A DNA stretch of 5,663 nt from Chloroflexota bacterium. Lineage in GTDB: Bacteria > Chloroflexota > Dormibacteria > CF-121. The stretch lies in contig VBGO01000163.1 of NCBI GenBank assembly GCA_005882525.1, positions 1 through 5,663 of the forward strand, in the 5' to 3' direction. Positions 1 through 5,596 of the stretch are shown here, piece by piece. Below the pieces are notes generated by a model. The model made no database searches. It was not told the origin of the DNA and saw only the letters and a list, made by a program, of their open reading frames with translations. A program made the position numbers and the translations under genes. The stretch's first letter is position 1; every line of letters starts with the position of its first letter.

Positions 1-615
1 CAGGTCGAGGTGTTCGGTAAGCCGGTCAATGGGATCGCCGAGGGTATCGGCTACGTGTTCCAGGCCGACGCCGTCTTTCCGTGGAAGACGGTGCTGGAGA
101 ATGTCGCCGCCGGACCGCGCTACCGGGGCGCTTCAAACCGCGACGCGCGAGAGCGGGCGCGGGACTGGATCTCCCGAGTGGGCATCAGCGGTTTCGAAGA
201 CCGATATCCGTACCAGCTGTCGGGCGGCATGCGGAAACGCGTCGCGCTGGCGCAGAGCCTGATCAACGGCCCGCGCATCCTGCTCATGGACGAGCCGTTC
301 AGCGCCCTTGACGTGCAGACGCGATCGCTGATGGAGAACGAGCTGCTTGCACTGTGGGCCGCGAGCTCCGCATCAGTTGTGTTCGTAACGCATGACCTGG
401 AAGAGGCGATCTCACTGAGCGACCGCGTCTTCGTGATCACCGCCGGACCCGGCACGGTCAAGGCCACCTACAAAGTGGACCTTCCGCGGCCTCGCAACGT
501 CGCCGAAATTCGCTTCCAACCACGTTTCGCCGAAATCTACGAAGAGATCTGGAAGGACCTCAAGGACGAGGTCCTGGTGAGCTATGAACGTCAGAAGCGC
601 AGCGGCGCGGCTTAG
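1..615 (+). CDS. ABC importer ATP-binding protein, nitrate/sulfonate/taurine (SsuB/TauB/NrtD-like) class, 5'-truncated by window edge
   Basis: This is the nucleotide-binding subunit of an ABC importer; it hydrolyses ATP on the cytoplasmic face to drive solute uptake. The frame is open from base 1, so the gene starts outside the window and the Walker A region is missing only because of the cut; the GTG at 10 is internal. Of 204 visible residues, the Q-loop sits near residue 21 (YVFQADAVFPW), the ABC signature LSGGM at 73-77, Walker B ILLMDEP at 93-99, the D-loop SALD at 101-104 and the switch histidine (VFVTHD) at 131. LSGGMRKRVALAQSL and the FPW after the Q-loop are typical of the SsuB/TauB/NrtD group. 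All motifs visible are intact. The 3' end overlaps the permease gene by 32 bp, which indicates translational coupling. The substrate cannot be told from this subunit. Confidence 0.95.
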   Translation, partial: QVEVFGKPVNGIAEGIGYVFQADAVFPWKTVLENVAAGPRYRGASNRDARERARDWISRVGISGFEDRYPYQLSGGMRKRVALAQSLINGPRILLMDEPFSALDVQTRSLMENELLALWAASSASVVFVTHDLEEAISLSDRVFVITAGPGTVKATYKVDLPRPRNVAEIRFQPRFAEIYEEIWKDLKDEVLVSYERQKRSGAA

Positions 616-1483
616 CGTCCGCATGCACGCTCCCACCGGATCGGCCAAGCGGCCGCTGCCGGATCTCGCGGCGAGGCGACGTCGCGATGCACAGCGCCGC
701 CGCCTTAACGTAGCGGGCCTCCGCCTGCTTCTCGGCGTCGTGATCCTGGGGTCCTGGGAGCTCACGACACGCCTCGGCTGGGTCGACGTCTTCTTCTGGT
801 CGCAGCCGTCGGCGATCGCCGACAAGCTCTGGATCTGGATCACGCAGGGCACCGACCTGGGTCCGCTGTGGGACCAGGTGCTCGTCACCATGGAGGAGAC
901 GGTCGGCGGCTTCATTGTCGGCTCGATCCTTGGCGTCATCTTCGGCGTCGCGCTCGGCCGCAGCCGGCTGCTGTCCGACGTGCTCGGCCCATACATCAAA
1001 GGCGCCAACGCCATTCCGCGCGTGGTCGTGGGGGCCCTGTTCGCGGTCGCTCTCGGCCTTGACATCAGGTCGAAGATCGCGACGGCCGCGGTGCTGGTCT
1101 TCTTCGTCGTGTTCTTCAACGCGTTTCAGGGCGTGCGCGAAGTGGACCGCAACCTCATCGCGAACGCTCGCATCCTCGGCGCCGGCGATCGGCAGCTGAC
1201 GACCGAGATCCTCATCCCGTCGGCGCTCTCGTGGATCGTCGCCAGCCTGCACACGAGCTTTGGCCTCGCGCTCGTCGGTGCGGTCGTAGGAGAGCTCTTC
1301 GGCGCGACCCAGGGCCTCGGCGAGCTGATCTATGCGGCAAAGAACAATTTCGACACGGCCGGAGTGTTCGCCGGCATGGCGTTGCTCGCTGCCATGGCGC
1401 TGGTGGCAGAGGCCTTGATCACAGCGCTCGAGGACCGCTTGATCAAATGGCGGCCGCCGGTCGCGACAGAGACAAGAATTTGA
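584..1483 (+). CDS. ABC importer permease, SsuC/TauC-like (binding-protein-dependent transport inner membrane component)
   Basis: This 299-residue protein is the membrane subunit of the importer encoded by the flanking genes. Hydrophobic stretches near residues 43-58, 106-124, 145-160, 165-183, 222-240 and 258-282 are consistent with the six-helix BPD_transp_1 fold. The EAA-like cytoplasmic loop that docks on the ATPase is visible at about 193-218 (ANARILGAG, then EILIPSAL), matching the usual pattern of Ala/Gly followed by Ile-x-x-Pro. The ATG at 584 was chosen because GGTGA lies just upstream at 576-580 and because overlap with the ATPase gene suits an operon; its spacing is short. The in-frame ATG at 623 lacks an obvious ribosome site but would remove 13 residues of an unusually long, Arg-rich N-terminal tail (RRRRDAQRRR at 31-40). 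The family assignment is firm; the substrate is unknown. Confidence 0.94.
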   Translation: MNVRSAAARLSVRMHAPTGSAKRPLPDLAARRRRDAQRRRLNVAGLRLLLGVVILGSWELTTRLGWVDVFFWSQPSAIADKLWIWITQGTDLGPLWDQVLVTMEETVGGFIVGSILGVIFGVALGRSRLLSDVLGPYIKGANAIPRVVVGALFAVALGLDIRSKIATAAVLVFFVVFFNAFQGVREVDRNLIANARILGAGDRQLTTEILIPSALSWIVASLHTSFGLALVGAVVGELFGATQGLGELIYAAKNNFDTAGVFAGMALLAAMALVAEALITALEDRLIKWRPPVATETRI

Positions 1484-1484
1484 T

Positions 1485-1490
1485 GGAGGA
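1485..1490 (+). promoter_or_regulatory. Ribosome binding site that fixes the start of the binding-protein gene
   Basis: GGAGGA ends 7 nt before the ATG at 1498, which is ideal spacing. The competing in-frame ATG at 1483 overlaps the permease stop (TGATG) and would lie before this site. The site therefore supports 1498 as the start. Confidence 0.75.
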
Positions 1491-1497
1491 ACGGAGT

Positions 1498-2529
1498 ATG
1501 GGTAGGCGAAGTCAACGGCTGTTCACGGCGGTCGCGGTGCTCGCGATGGCCGCCGCGTGCGGGGGCACGACCCCATCATCGAGCGGAGGAGGCACACAGG
1601 CCACGGTCTCGCTGAAGATCATGGTCGGGGGCCTCAACAAGCAGATCTACCTGCCAAACATGCTGGCCCAGCAGCTCGGCTACTTCAAAGCCGAGAACCT
1701 GAATGTCACTCTTATCGACGAGGGCTCGGGCCAGGCTTCTGAGGAAGAGGTCGTCGCCGGCAACGTCGATGCAGGCTCTGGTGCGTACGTGCACCCCATG
1801 GTCCTCAACACGCTGGGCAAGAAGATCGAAACCATCTGCCAGTTCGGTATCGCGCCGGGTGAGGCGGAGGTTGTCGATACATCGCTGACCAACATCTCGT
1901 CGGTCAAGGACCTTGGGGGCAAGAACCTGGGCGTCACCGACATCGGTTCCGGGACGCACGTTCTGACGCAGGCTATCCTCGGCACCGCGGGGCTGGACCC
2001 GACCAAGTCGCAGTACGTGGCCGTAGGCGCCGGCAACACCTTCATCGCCGCCATCCAGCAGCACAAGATCGCCGCCGGCATGACCACCTTCCCGACCATC
2101 TCGCGGCTGGTGAACAGCGGCAAGGGCAAGATCCTCGTCAGCCTCCTGACGCCGGCCGACACGCGTGCGGCCCTTGGCGGCGACTACCCGTTCATCGGCG
2201 TCTTCGCAAAGAACGACTGGGTCAACGGCAACAAGGACGTCGCGCAGCGGCTGGTCAACGCTTACGTCAAGACACTCAAGTTCATCCACTCGCACACCGC
2301 GGCCGAGATCGCAGACAAGATGCCCGCGGACTACTACGCGGGAGACAAAGCGTCATACGTCGCCGACCTGCAGAGCCAGCTCGGAATCTTCGGGACCGAC
2401 TGCAAGATGCCGGTGGGCGGCCCAGAGAATGTGCAGAAGATCCAGAAGCAGTTCGTGGCGAGTTACAAAGGAAAGTCAGCCAACTTGAGCGAGACGTACA
2501 CCAACGAGTTCGCCGACAAGGCGAGCTAG
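1498..2529 (+). CDS. Lipoprotein substrate-binding protein of the ABC importer (NMT1/SsuA/TauA-like)
   Basis: This 343-residue extracytoplasmic receptor should deliver substrate to the permease encoded just upstream. From the ATG at 1498 the N-terminus is a classic lipoprotein signal: basic residues (GRRSQR), a hydrophobic core (LFTAVAVLAMAAA) and a cysteine at 21, followed by a Gly/Ser/Thr linker to about residue 34. The -3 residue is Ala rather than the usual Leu, a mild deviation. The mature domain has the two-lobe NMT1/SsuA layout: IMVGGLNKQIYLPNMLAQQLGYFKAE near 41-66, a region rich in acidic and small residues at 73-93, and the hallmark VKDLGGKNLGVTDIGSGTHV near 136-155 followed by AGLDP. 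Two cysteines, 114 and 302, lie in the extracytoplasmic part and could form a disulfide (inference). Thiamine precursors, nitrate, sulfonates and taurine are all family substrates; none can be preferred. Confidence 0.93.
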   Translation: MGRRSQRLFTAVAVLAMAAACGGTTPSSSGGGTQATVSLKIMVGGLNKQIYLPNMLAQQLGYFKAENLNVTLIDEGSGQASEEEVVAGNVDAGSGAYVHPMVLNTLGKKIETICQFGIAPGEAEVVDTSLTNISSVKDLGGKNLGVTDIGSGTHVLTQAILGTAGLDPTKSQYVAVGAGNTFIAAIQQHKIAAGMTTFPTISRLVNSGKGKILVSLLTPADTRAALGGDYPFIGVFAKNDWVNGNKDVAQRLVNAYVKTLKFIHSHTAAEIADKMPADYYAGDKASYVADLQSQLGIFGTDCKMPVGGPENVQKIQKQFVASYKGKSANLSETYTNEFADKAS

Positions 2530-2554
2530 CCAGAAGTAAGCACGCCGATCTGAG

Positions 2555-2575
2555 GGATCGGGCCGAGCCCGGTCC
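2555..2575 (+). terminator. GC-rich hairpin after the importer operon, terminator-like
   Basis: Bases 2555-2563 and 2567-2575 form a 9-bp stem with one T-G wobble and a CGA loop. It starts 26 nt after the binding-protein stop. No T-tract follows (only TT), so it is not a textbook intrinsic terminator; it could instead stabilise the upstream 3' end or attenuate read-through. A competing smaller hairpin pairs 2545-2550 with 2556-2561 (CCGATC/GATCGG, 5-nt loop), so the two structures are mutually exclusive. Confidence 0.5.
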
Positions 2576-2610
2576 TTCGGAGAAGCGTGGGCGTAAGGCA
2601 AAGAAGCGCA

Positions 2611-3810
2611 ATGGAGATCACCCGCAACCTCTATCGCCACAGGCTTCGGAGTTTTCTGGCCATGTCCGCGATCGTCATAGGCGTAATGGCGCTCACCACC
2701 ACGGGCGCTCTGGCCGAGAACTTCAACTCGCTCCTGGGCGGAGTCGTCCAGTACTACCGGGCGAACGTGCAGGTCGGGCCGCCGGTGGGACAGGCCGCCT
2801 CGTTTCTGCCGCTGACCAAGATCGATGAGATCCGGCAGGTGCCGGAAGTCGCTGTTGCCTTTCCGACCTATGACTTCTCGGCCAAGCCCGGTTCGGCTAG
2901 CGTGGTCACCTTCGGCTTCCCTGACACGATTGTCGCCAGTGATCCCACCGAAGCGGCATGGAGCTACCTGAAGACGTCCTATGCGCAGGGCCACGCGATC
3001 GACGCGGACTCCAGCGGTGAGGTCGTGCTCGGGTCGACGATCGACAGGGAGTTCAACAAGAGGATCGGCGATACCATCGACCTGCCTGTCAAACCGCGCG
3101 ATGCGCCGGCGGACTTTGTGAACCACACGTTCAGTGTCGTCGGGATCCTCAACTTGACGCGAACCGCGCCGGACACATTTGCGTACATCAACATCACCGA
3201 CGGCCAGATGCTCCTGAAGGACAGCCTGCCAGCCGCGGACCGCGACGCCATCGACGTGACGAAGGTCGCCCAAGGCATCGACGTTTACGCCAAGTCCGGG
3301 ACGCCCATCAGCGAGCTCGACAAGATCGCAGACCGGATCAACAGCCAGGTGCCCGGTGTCAGGGCATCGAAACCAAGCGATCTGGTCAACAGCTTCAAGC
3401 AGCGCGGCGCAATCCTCAACGCCATCACCGCGGCAGCCGCACTCCTGGCCCTGATCATCGGCGGCTTGGCAGTTGTCAAGACAACGTTCATAGCGGTGGC
3501 GGAGCGCGTGAGAGAGATTGGCCTCAAGAAGGCGGCCGGGGTGGGCAGGCTCAAGATCATGGGAGAGTTCCTTGCCGAGGCGACGCTGATTGGCTTCCTC
3601 GGCGGCGTGATCGGCTATGGCCTCGGCGCGTTGATCACCATCCTGGCCAACGCATCGACGCCACCCGGCCAGTCGGCGTTGTTTCTCATCACCCCCAGCC
3701 TCACCATCCTCGCGATCGGCTTCGCCACCGCGCTAGGGGCGGTCGCCGGCGTGCTGCCAGCATGGCGCGCGGCACACCTCGACCCGGTAGTCGCCTTGAG
3801 GAACGAGTAA
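2611..3810 (+). CDS. FtsX/MacB-type ABC permease, lipoprotein-release/export class, without an ATPase partner in the window
   Basis: This 399-residue membrane protein has the MacB/LolC/FtsX plan. One helix (about 14-34, after the typical start MEITRNLYRHRLRSFL) is followed by a large extracytoplasmic domain (about 35-265) and three helices near 270-290, 322-347 and 361-384. The conserved loop AERVREIGLKKAAGVGR (297-313) and the ending PAWRAAHLDPVVALRNE are diagnostic. Family members work with a separate MacB/LolD-type ATPase to move lipoproteins, peptides or drugs or to control wall enzymes; the actual role here is unknown. The start at 2611 is chosen because the family begins there; a GTG at 2587 preceded by GGAG would add eight residues and cannot be excluded. 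Tandem tRNA-derived repeats begin 19 bp after the stop, where an ATPase gene might have been expected. Confidence 0.9.
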   Translation: MEITRNLYRHRLRSFLAMSAIVIGVMALTTTGALAENFNSLLGGVVQYYRANVQVGPPVGQAASFLPLTKIDEIRQVPEVAVAFPTYDFSAKPGSASVVTFGFPDTIVASDPTEAAWSYLKTSYAQGHAIDADSSGEVVLGSTIDREFNKRIGDTIDLPVKPRDAPADFVNHTFSVVGILNLTRTAPDTFAYINITDGQMLLKDSLPAADRDAIDVTKVAQGIDVYAKSGTPISELDKIADRINSQVPGVRASKPSDLVNSFKQRGAILNAITAAAALLALIIGGLAVVKTTFIAVAERVREIGLKKAAGVGRLKIMGEFLAEATLIGFLGGVIGYGLGALITILANASTPPGQSALFLITPSLTILAIGFATALGAVAGVLPAWRAAHLDPVVALRNE

Positions 3811-3828
3811 AGAGCCAGTTGCCGCTCG

Positions 3829-3866
3829 TTTGAACCGGGGGGCCCCACGGTCCTGCCCTGTGCGTC
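3829..3866 (-). repeat. Degenerate tRNA 3'-half repeat, copy C
   Basis: On the - strand this reads GGACCGTG, a GC run and then GGTTCAAA, the order of anticodon-stem 3' side, variable loop and T-loop seen in the better copy at 5399-5448, with one extra base. The anticodon-stem 5' side does not pair and the acceptor end is absent, so it is not a tRNA gene. It shares CACGGTCCTG (3846-3855) and TGCGTC (3861-3866) with copy B exactly 60 bp further on. Confidence 0.6.
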
Positions 3867-3887
3867 CTCAGCCGCGCCGGCCTGTGA

Positions 3888-4077
3888 TTTTCGAAGCGGG
3901 TGCCTCACGGTCCTGACAGTTGCGTCAACTGATTTATGGCTGTGCGCACGCACCACGTCCCTGTCGTCCAAGTTCAGATCGGCCGACTATCGCGACAAAC
4001 TTCGCAGCCTCGTTGCGAGGTTCTCCACGAATCTGTGCCCCGGCTGTGCCCCGCCGACTGCGGATGACGTCCAAATC
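3888..4077 (-). repeat. Diverged attachment-site-like module, left copy (tRNA 3'-half copy B plus flank)
   Basis: The module starts with a tRNA-like segment (3888-3926) sharing the exact 12-mer GCCTCACGGTCC (3902-3913) with the tRNA-Pro fragment on the right (5428-5439). Further landmarks follow in the same order as in the right copy: TCGCGA (3990), CAGCCTCGT (4005), two adjacent 11-bp repeats (4033-4054), and TGACG then AAATC (4065-4077). Spacing differs by small indels, so this is an old duplication. The IS30 element begins about 20 bp later. Confidence 0.55.
4033..4054 (+). repeat. Pair of adjacent 11-bp direct repeats, left
   Basis: CTGTGCCCCGG is followed directly by CTGTGCCCCGC (10/11 match). 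It lies 118 bp from the end of the copy B tRNA-like core. A related pair sits at the equivalent place in the right module. Adjacent paired direct repeats near an att core resemble arm-type binding sites of tyrosine integrases (inference). Confidence 0.5.
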
Positions 4078-4097
4078 GGCGATTTCGAACTGGCGGA

Positions 4098-4117
4098 TTC
4101 AATCGGTCGAGGCAACA
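4098..4117 (+). repeat. Left terminal inverted repeat of the IS30 element
   Basis: It begins TTCAA and ends GCAACA. It pairs with the reverse complement of 5364-5383 at 16/20 positions; mismatches are at 4103-4105 and 4111. The transposase stop codon (4099-4101) is inside it. Confidence 0.8.
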
Positions 4118-5340
4118 TTGGCCGACTGGGACGCGTCAGAGAGTAGACGCTGCAAGGCTTGACTGGGCCGGAGCCAGCCCAGGGTTTTGCGTGGGCGGCG
4201 GTTCATCTGGGCTGAGACGAAGGCTAGGTAGTCGGGCCCGTAGTGGCTGAGGTCTTGGCCCTTGGGGAAATACTGGCGGAGCAGACCATTGGTGTTCTCA
4301 TTAGATCCGCGCTGCCAGGGGCTGTGAGGGTCGCAGAAGTAGACATCGAGCCCAGTCGCAATTTTCAGCTGCAGGTGATTGGCCATTTCGTGGCCCTGGT
4401 CCCAGGTGAGCGACCGGCGCAGGGTCTCCGGGAGTTGTTGAGCCGCAGCGGTGATGGCTTTCTCAACCTCTTCGGCCCCATGCCCGTTGGGCAGGTGCAG
4501 AAGGATGACGTACCGGCTCGAGCGCTCGACCAGTGTGCCAATCGCTGACTTCTTGTTCTTGCCCGTCAGCAGGTCGCCCTCCCAGTGGCCGGGGACGGCT
4601 CGGTCTTCAACTTCGGGTGGACGCTCACTGATCATCACCATGTTGGGAATCCTGCCTCGTCGCTCGGCGACCTTGCGCCTGGGCCTTCGCAGGGCTCGCC
4701 CGGTGCGCAGGCAGACTGCCAACTCCCGGCGCAGCGCGCCTCGGCCTTGAACATAGATCGCCTGGTAGATGGCTTCGTGTGACACCCACATCTCTGGCTG
4801 GCCCGGAAACTCCTCGCGCAGCTCAGCCGAGATCTGCTCCGGACTCAACTTCTCCTTCAGTTTGAACTGCACCAGCTCGCGCAACTCCGAGTTGACCGCC
4901 AGCTTCGCAACCTTGGGCCGGGACGCTCTCCGCTTGGCACGCTCATGAGCTGAGCTCGGCCGGTATTCCCAAGGCTGGGTCCGCTGCCGACCGCGCCTGC
5001 GTTGTCTTAGCGTGCTGCGCGTTCGATACCTCTGGTCTCTCATGTTCCGGCGCAGCTCTCGGAGAACCGTCGAGGGCACCCGGCTTAGCCGCCTGGCGAT
5101 TGCCCGAATGCTCTCCTCACGCTCAATCCCGGCGTGGATGTCCTCTCGTTCCTCGAGTGACAAGTAGCGCTGTCTCGACCGTGCTGGGACGTTGGGTGGC
5201 ATGATGCCGCCAGCCTGCACGAACCAGCCCGCCGCCGTGCGCCTCGGAACGCCGGCTGCCGCCGCCGCTGCGGAGAAAGCCAGGCCAGCTCTGATTTGAG
5301 TCCAGAACAGCTGCTGTTTCGTCCGTTCCAGTAATCGCAT
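4099..5340 (-). CDS. IS30-family transposase, full length
   Basis: This 413-residue DDE transposase catalyses movement of the surrounding element by binding its inverted repeats and cutting and joining DNA. The N-terminus carries two helix-turn-helix-like regions, about 12-43 (AGVPRRTAAGWF) and 59-99 (ESIRAIARRLSRVPSTVLRELRRN). The catalytic core shows D256 in GHWEGDLLTG, D314 in TWDQGHE and E348 in QRGSNENTNGLLRQYFPKG, giving a DD33E spacing as expected of IS30. The C-terminal RRPRKTLGWLRPSQAL is also characteristic. The start is fixed by AAGGAGG 7 nt upstream. No frameshift or internal stop is present, so the protein is probably active or only recently silenced. It is transcribed against the neighbouring genes and is unrelated to them in function. 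Confidence 0.96.
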   Translation of the reverse strand: MRLLERTKQQLFWTQIRAGLAFSAAAAAAGVPRRTAAGWFVQAGGIMPPNVPARSRQRYLSLEEREDIHAGIEREESIRAIARRLSRVPSTVLRELRRNMRDQRYRTRSTLRQRRRGRQRTQPWEYRPSSAHERAKRRASRPKVAKLAVNSELRELVQFKLKEKLSPEQISAELREEFPGQPEMWVSHEAIYQAIYVQGRGALRRELAVCLRTGRALRRPRRKVAERRGRIPNMVMISERPPEVEDRAVPGHWEGDLLTGKNKKSAIGTLVERSSRYVILLHLPNGHGAEEVEKAITAAAQQLPETLRRSLTWDQGHEMANHLQLKIATGLDVYFCDPHSPWQRGSNENTNGLLRQYFPKGQDLSHYGPDYLAFVSAQMNRRPRKTLGWLRPSQALQRLLSDASQSANVASTD

Positions 5341-5347
5341 GCAACAG

Positions 5348-5354
5348 CCTCCTT
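5348..5354 (-). promoter_or_regulatory. Consensus ribosome binding site of the transposase
   Basis: The - strand reads AAGGAGG, a full anti-16S match, 7 nt before the ATG at 5340. It fixes the start and shows that the element relies on canonical Shine-Dalgarno initiation. Confidence 0.85.
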
Positions 5355-5363
5355 AGGGATGGG

Positions 5364-5383
5364 TGTTGCATCGACTCCTTGAA
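5364..5383 (-). repeat. Right terminal inverted repeat of the IS30 element
   Basis: This is the partner of 4098-4117 (16/20 identical in inverted orientation). It lies upstream of the transposase ribosome site, so the gene's promoter must lie in or next to it. Only 15 bp separate it from the CCA end of the tRNA-Pro fragment. Confidence 0.8.
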
Positions 5384-5398
5384 CCCAAGACTCGAAAT

Positions 5399-5448
5399 TG
5401 GTCGGGGGCCCGGGATTTGAACCCGGGGCCTCACGGTCCCGAACCGTG
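5399..5448 (-). pseudogene. 3' half of a tRNA-Pro(CGG) gene, lacking the 5' half
   Basis: On the - strand the piece folds exactly as a tRNA 3' half. The anticodon arm CACGG/CCGTG carries the loop TTCGGGA (anticodon CGG, reading CCG), then a 5-nt variable loop AGGCC, the T arm CCGGG/CCCGG with loop TTCAAAT, the acceptor 3' strand GCCCCCG, discriminator A and an encoded CCA. A terminal G72 (implying a C1-G72 pair) and A73 are features of bacterial tRNA-Pro. Beyond 5448 there is no D arm and no matching acceptor 5' strand, so it cannot make a tRNA. Displaced tRNA 3' halves are the usual scar of integration into tRNA genes. Confidence 0.8.
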
Positions 5449-5596
5449 TCGGTGCCGTGTCCTCCGGTGTCCGACAGACTCCCGCGTCGTCCTCGCGAAT
5501 ACGAAATCGACCAGCCTCGTGTCCTTTGGTGACCCCCTAGAGCCGTCCGGTGCCGGGAATGCGTGATACGGCTGTGATACGGCAGGTGACGAAATC
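5428..5596 (-). repeat. Attachment-site-like module, right copy (tRNA-Pro fragment plus flank)
   Basis: This is the counterpart of 3888-4077. Shared landmarks in the same order are GCCTCACGGTCC (5428-5439), TCGCGA (5493-5498), CAGCCTCGT (5512-5520), two adjacent 11-bp repeats (5561-5582) and TGACGAAATC (5587-5596). Subtracting the IS30 element, the two cores are about 240 bp apart, so the modules were nearly back-to-back tandem copies before the IS arrived. Confidence 0.55.

Larger units (their letters stand above)
3811..4097. other. Gene-free stretch with tRNA-derived repeats and integration-site-like motifs
   Basis: No convincing gene was found between the FtsX-type permease and the IS element. 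The stretch holds two degenerate tRNA 3'-half copies (3829-3866, 3888-3926), a perfect 6-bp hairpin CAGTTG/CAACTG (3917-3922 and 3926-3931, loop CGT) followed by ATTTAT, a 5-bp hairpin CCTCG/CGAGG (4008-4012 and 4016-4020, extendable by two weaker pairs), and a pair of 11-bp direct repeats (4033-4054). The hairpin at 3917-3931 could act as a weak terminator for the permease gene. Confidence 0.6.
4098..5383 (-). mobile_element. IS30-family insertion sequence, complete
   Basis: The element is about 1.29 kb and is bounded by 20-bp terminal inverted repeats that match at 16 of 20 positions. It contains a single intact transposase gene on the - strand, whose stop codon lies inside the left repeat. 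The length and one-gene plan are as expected for IS30. The exact tips may lie a few bases further out, because weak similarity continues outside both repeats. The short target duplication usual for the family could not be fixed with confidence. Confidence 0.85.

Noticed and set aside
412..1252. Two long - strand ORFs opposite the ATPase and permease
   Set aside because: Arg/Ala/Pro-rich low-complexity translations opposite well-conserved ABC genes; typical antisense shadows in GC-rich DNA.
1231..1497. Upstream extension of the binding-protein reading frame by 89 residues
   Set aside because: It overlaps the conserved C-terminal half of the permease in another frame. The lipoprotein signal and ribosome site place the start at 1498.
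1576..2295. 239-codon - strand ORF opposite the binding protein
   Set aside because: No recognisable domain, and it lies opposite a clear NMT1/SsuA-like gene.
2476..3273. 265-codon - strand ORF opposite the FtsX-type permease
   Set aside because: Asp/Arg/Val-rich shadow without motifs; the + strand protein has family signatures throughout.
3829..4054. CRISPR array
   Set aside because: Only two diverged repeats at 60 bp and one 11-bp pair; there is no regular repeat-spacer pattern and no cas gene.
3920..4162. 80-codon + strand ORF running into the IS element
   Set aside because: It crosses the IS boundary and the transposase 3' end in antisense, and has no ribosome site or family motif.
5399..5500. 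A complete tRNA-Pro gene on the - strand
   Set aside because: The 3' half folds perfectly, but beyond 5448 no D arm and no CGGGGGC-like acceptor 5' strand is found.
5363..5566. Small + strand ORF containing the peptide GARDLNPGPHGPE
   Set aside because: It is the antisense translation of the tRNA-Pro 3' half. Peptides of the RDLNPGP type are common false genes over tRNA sequences.
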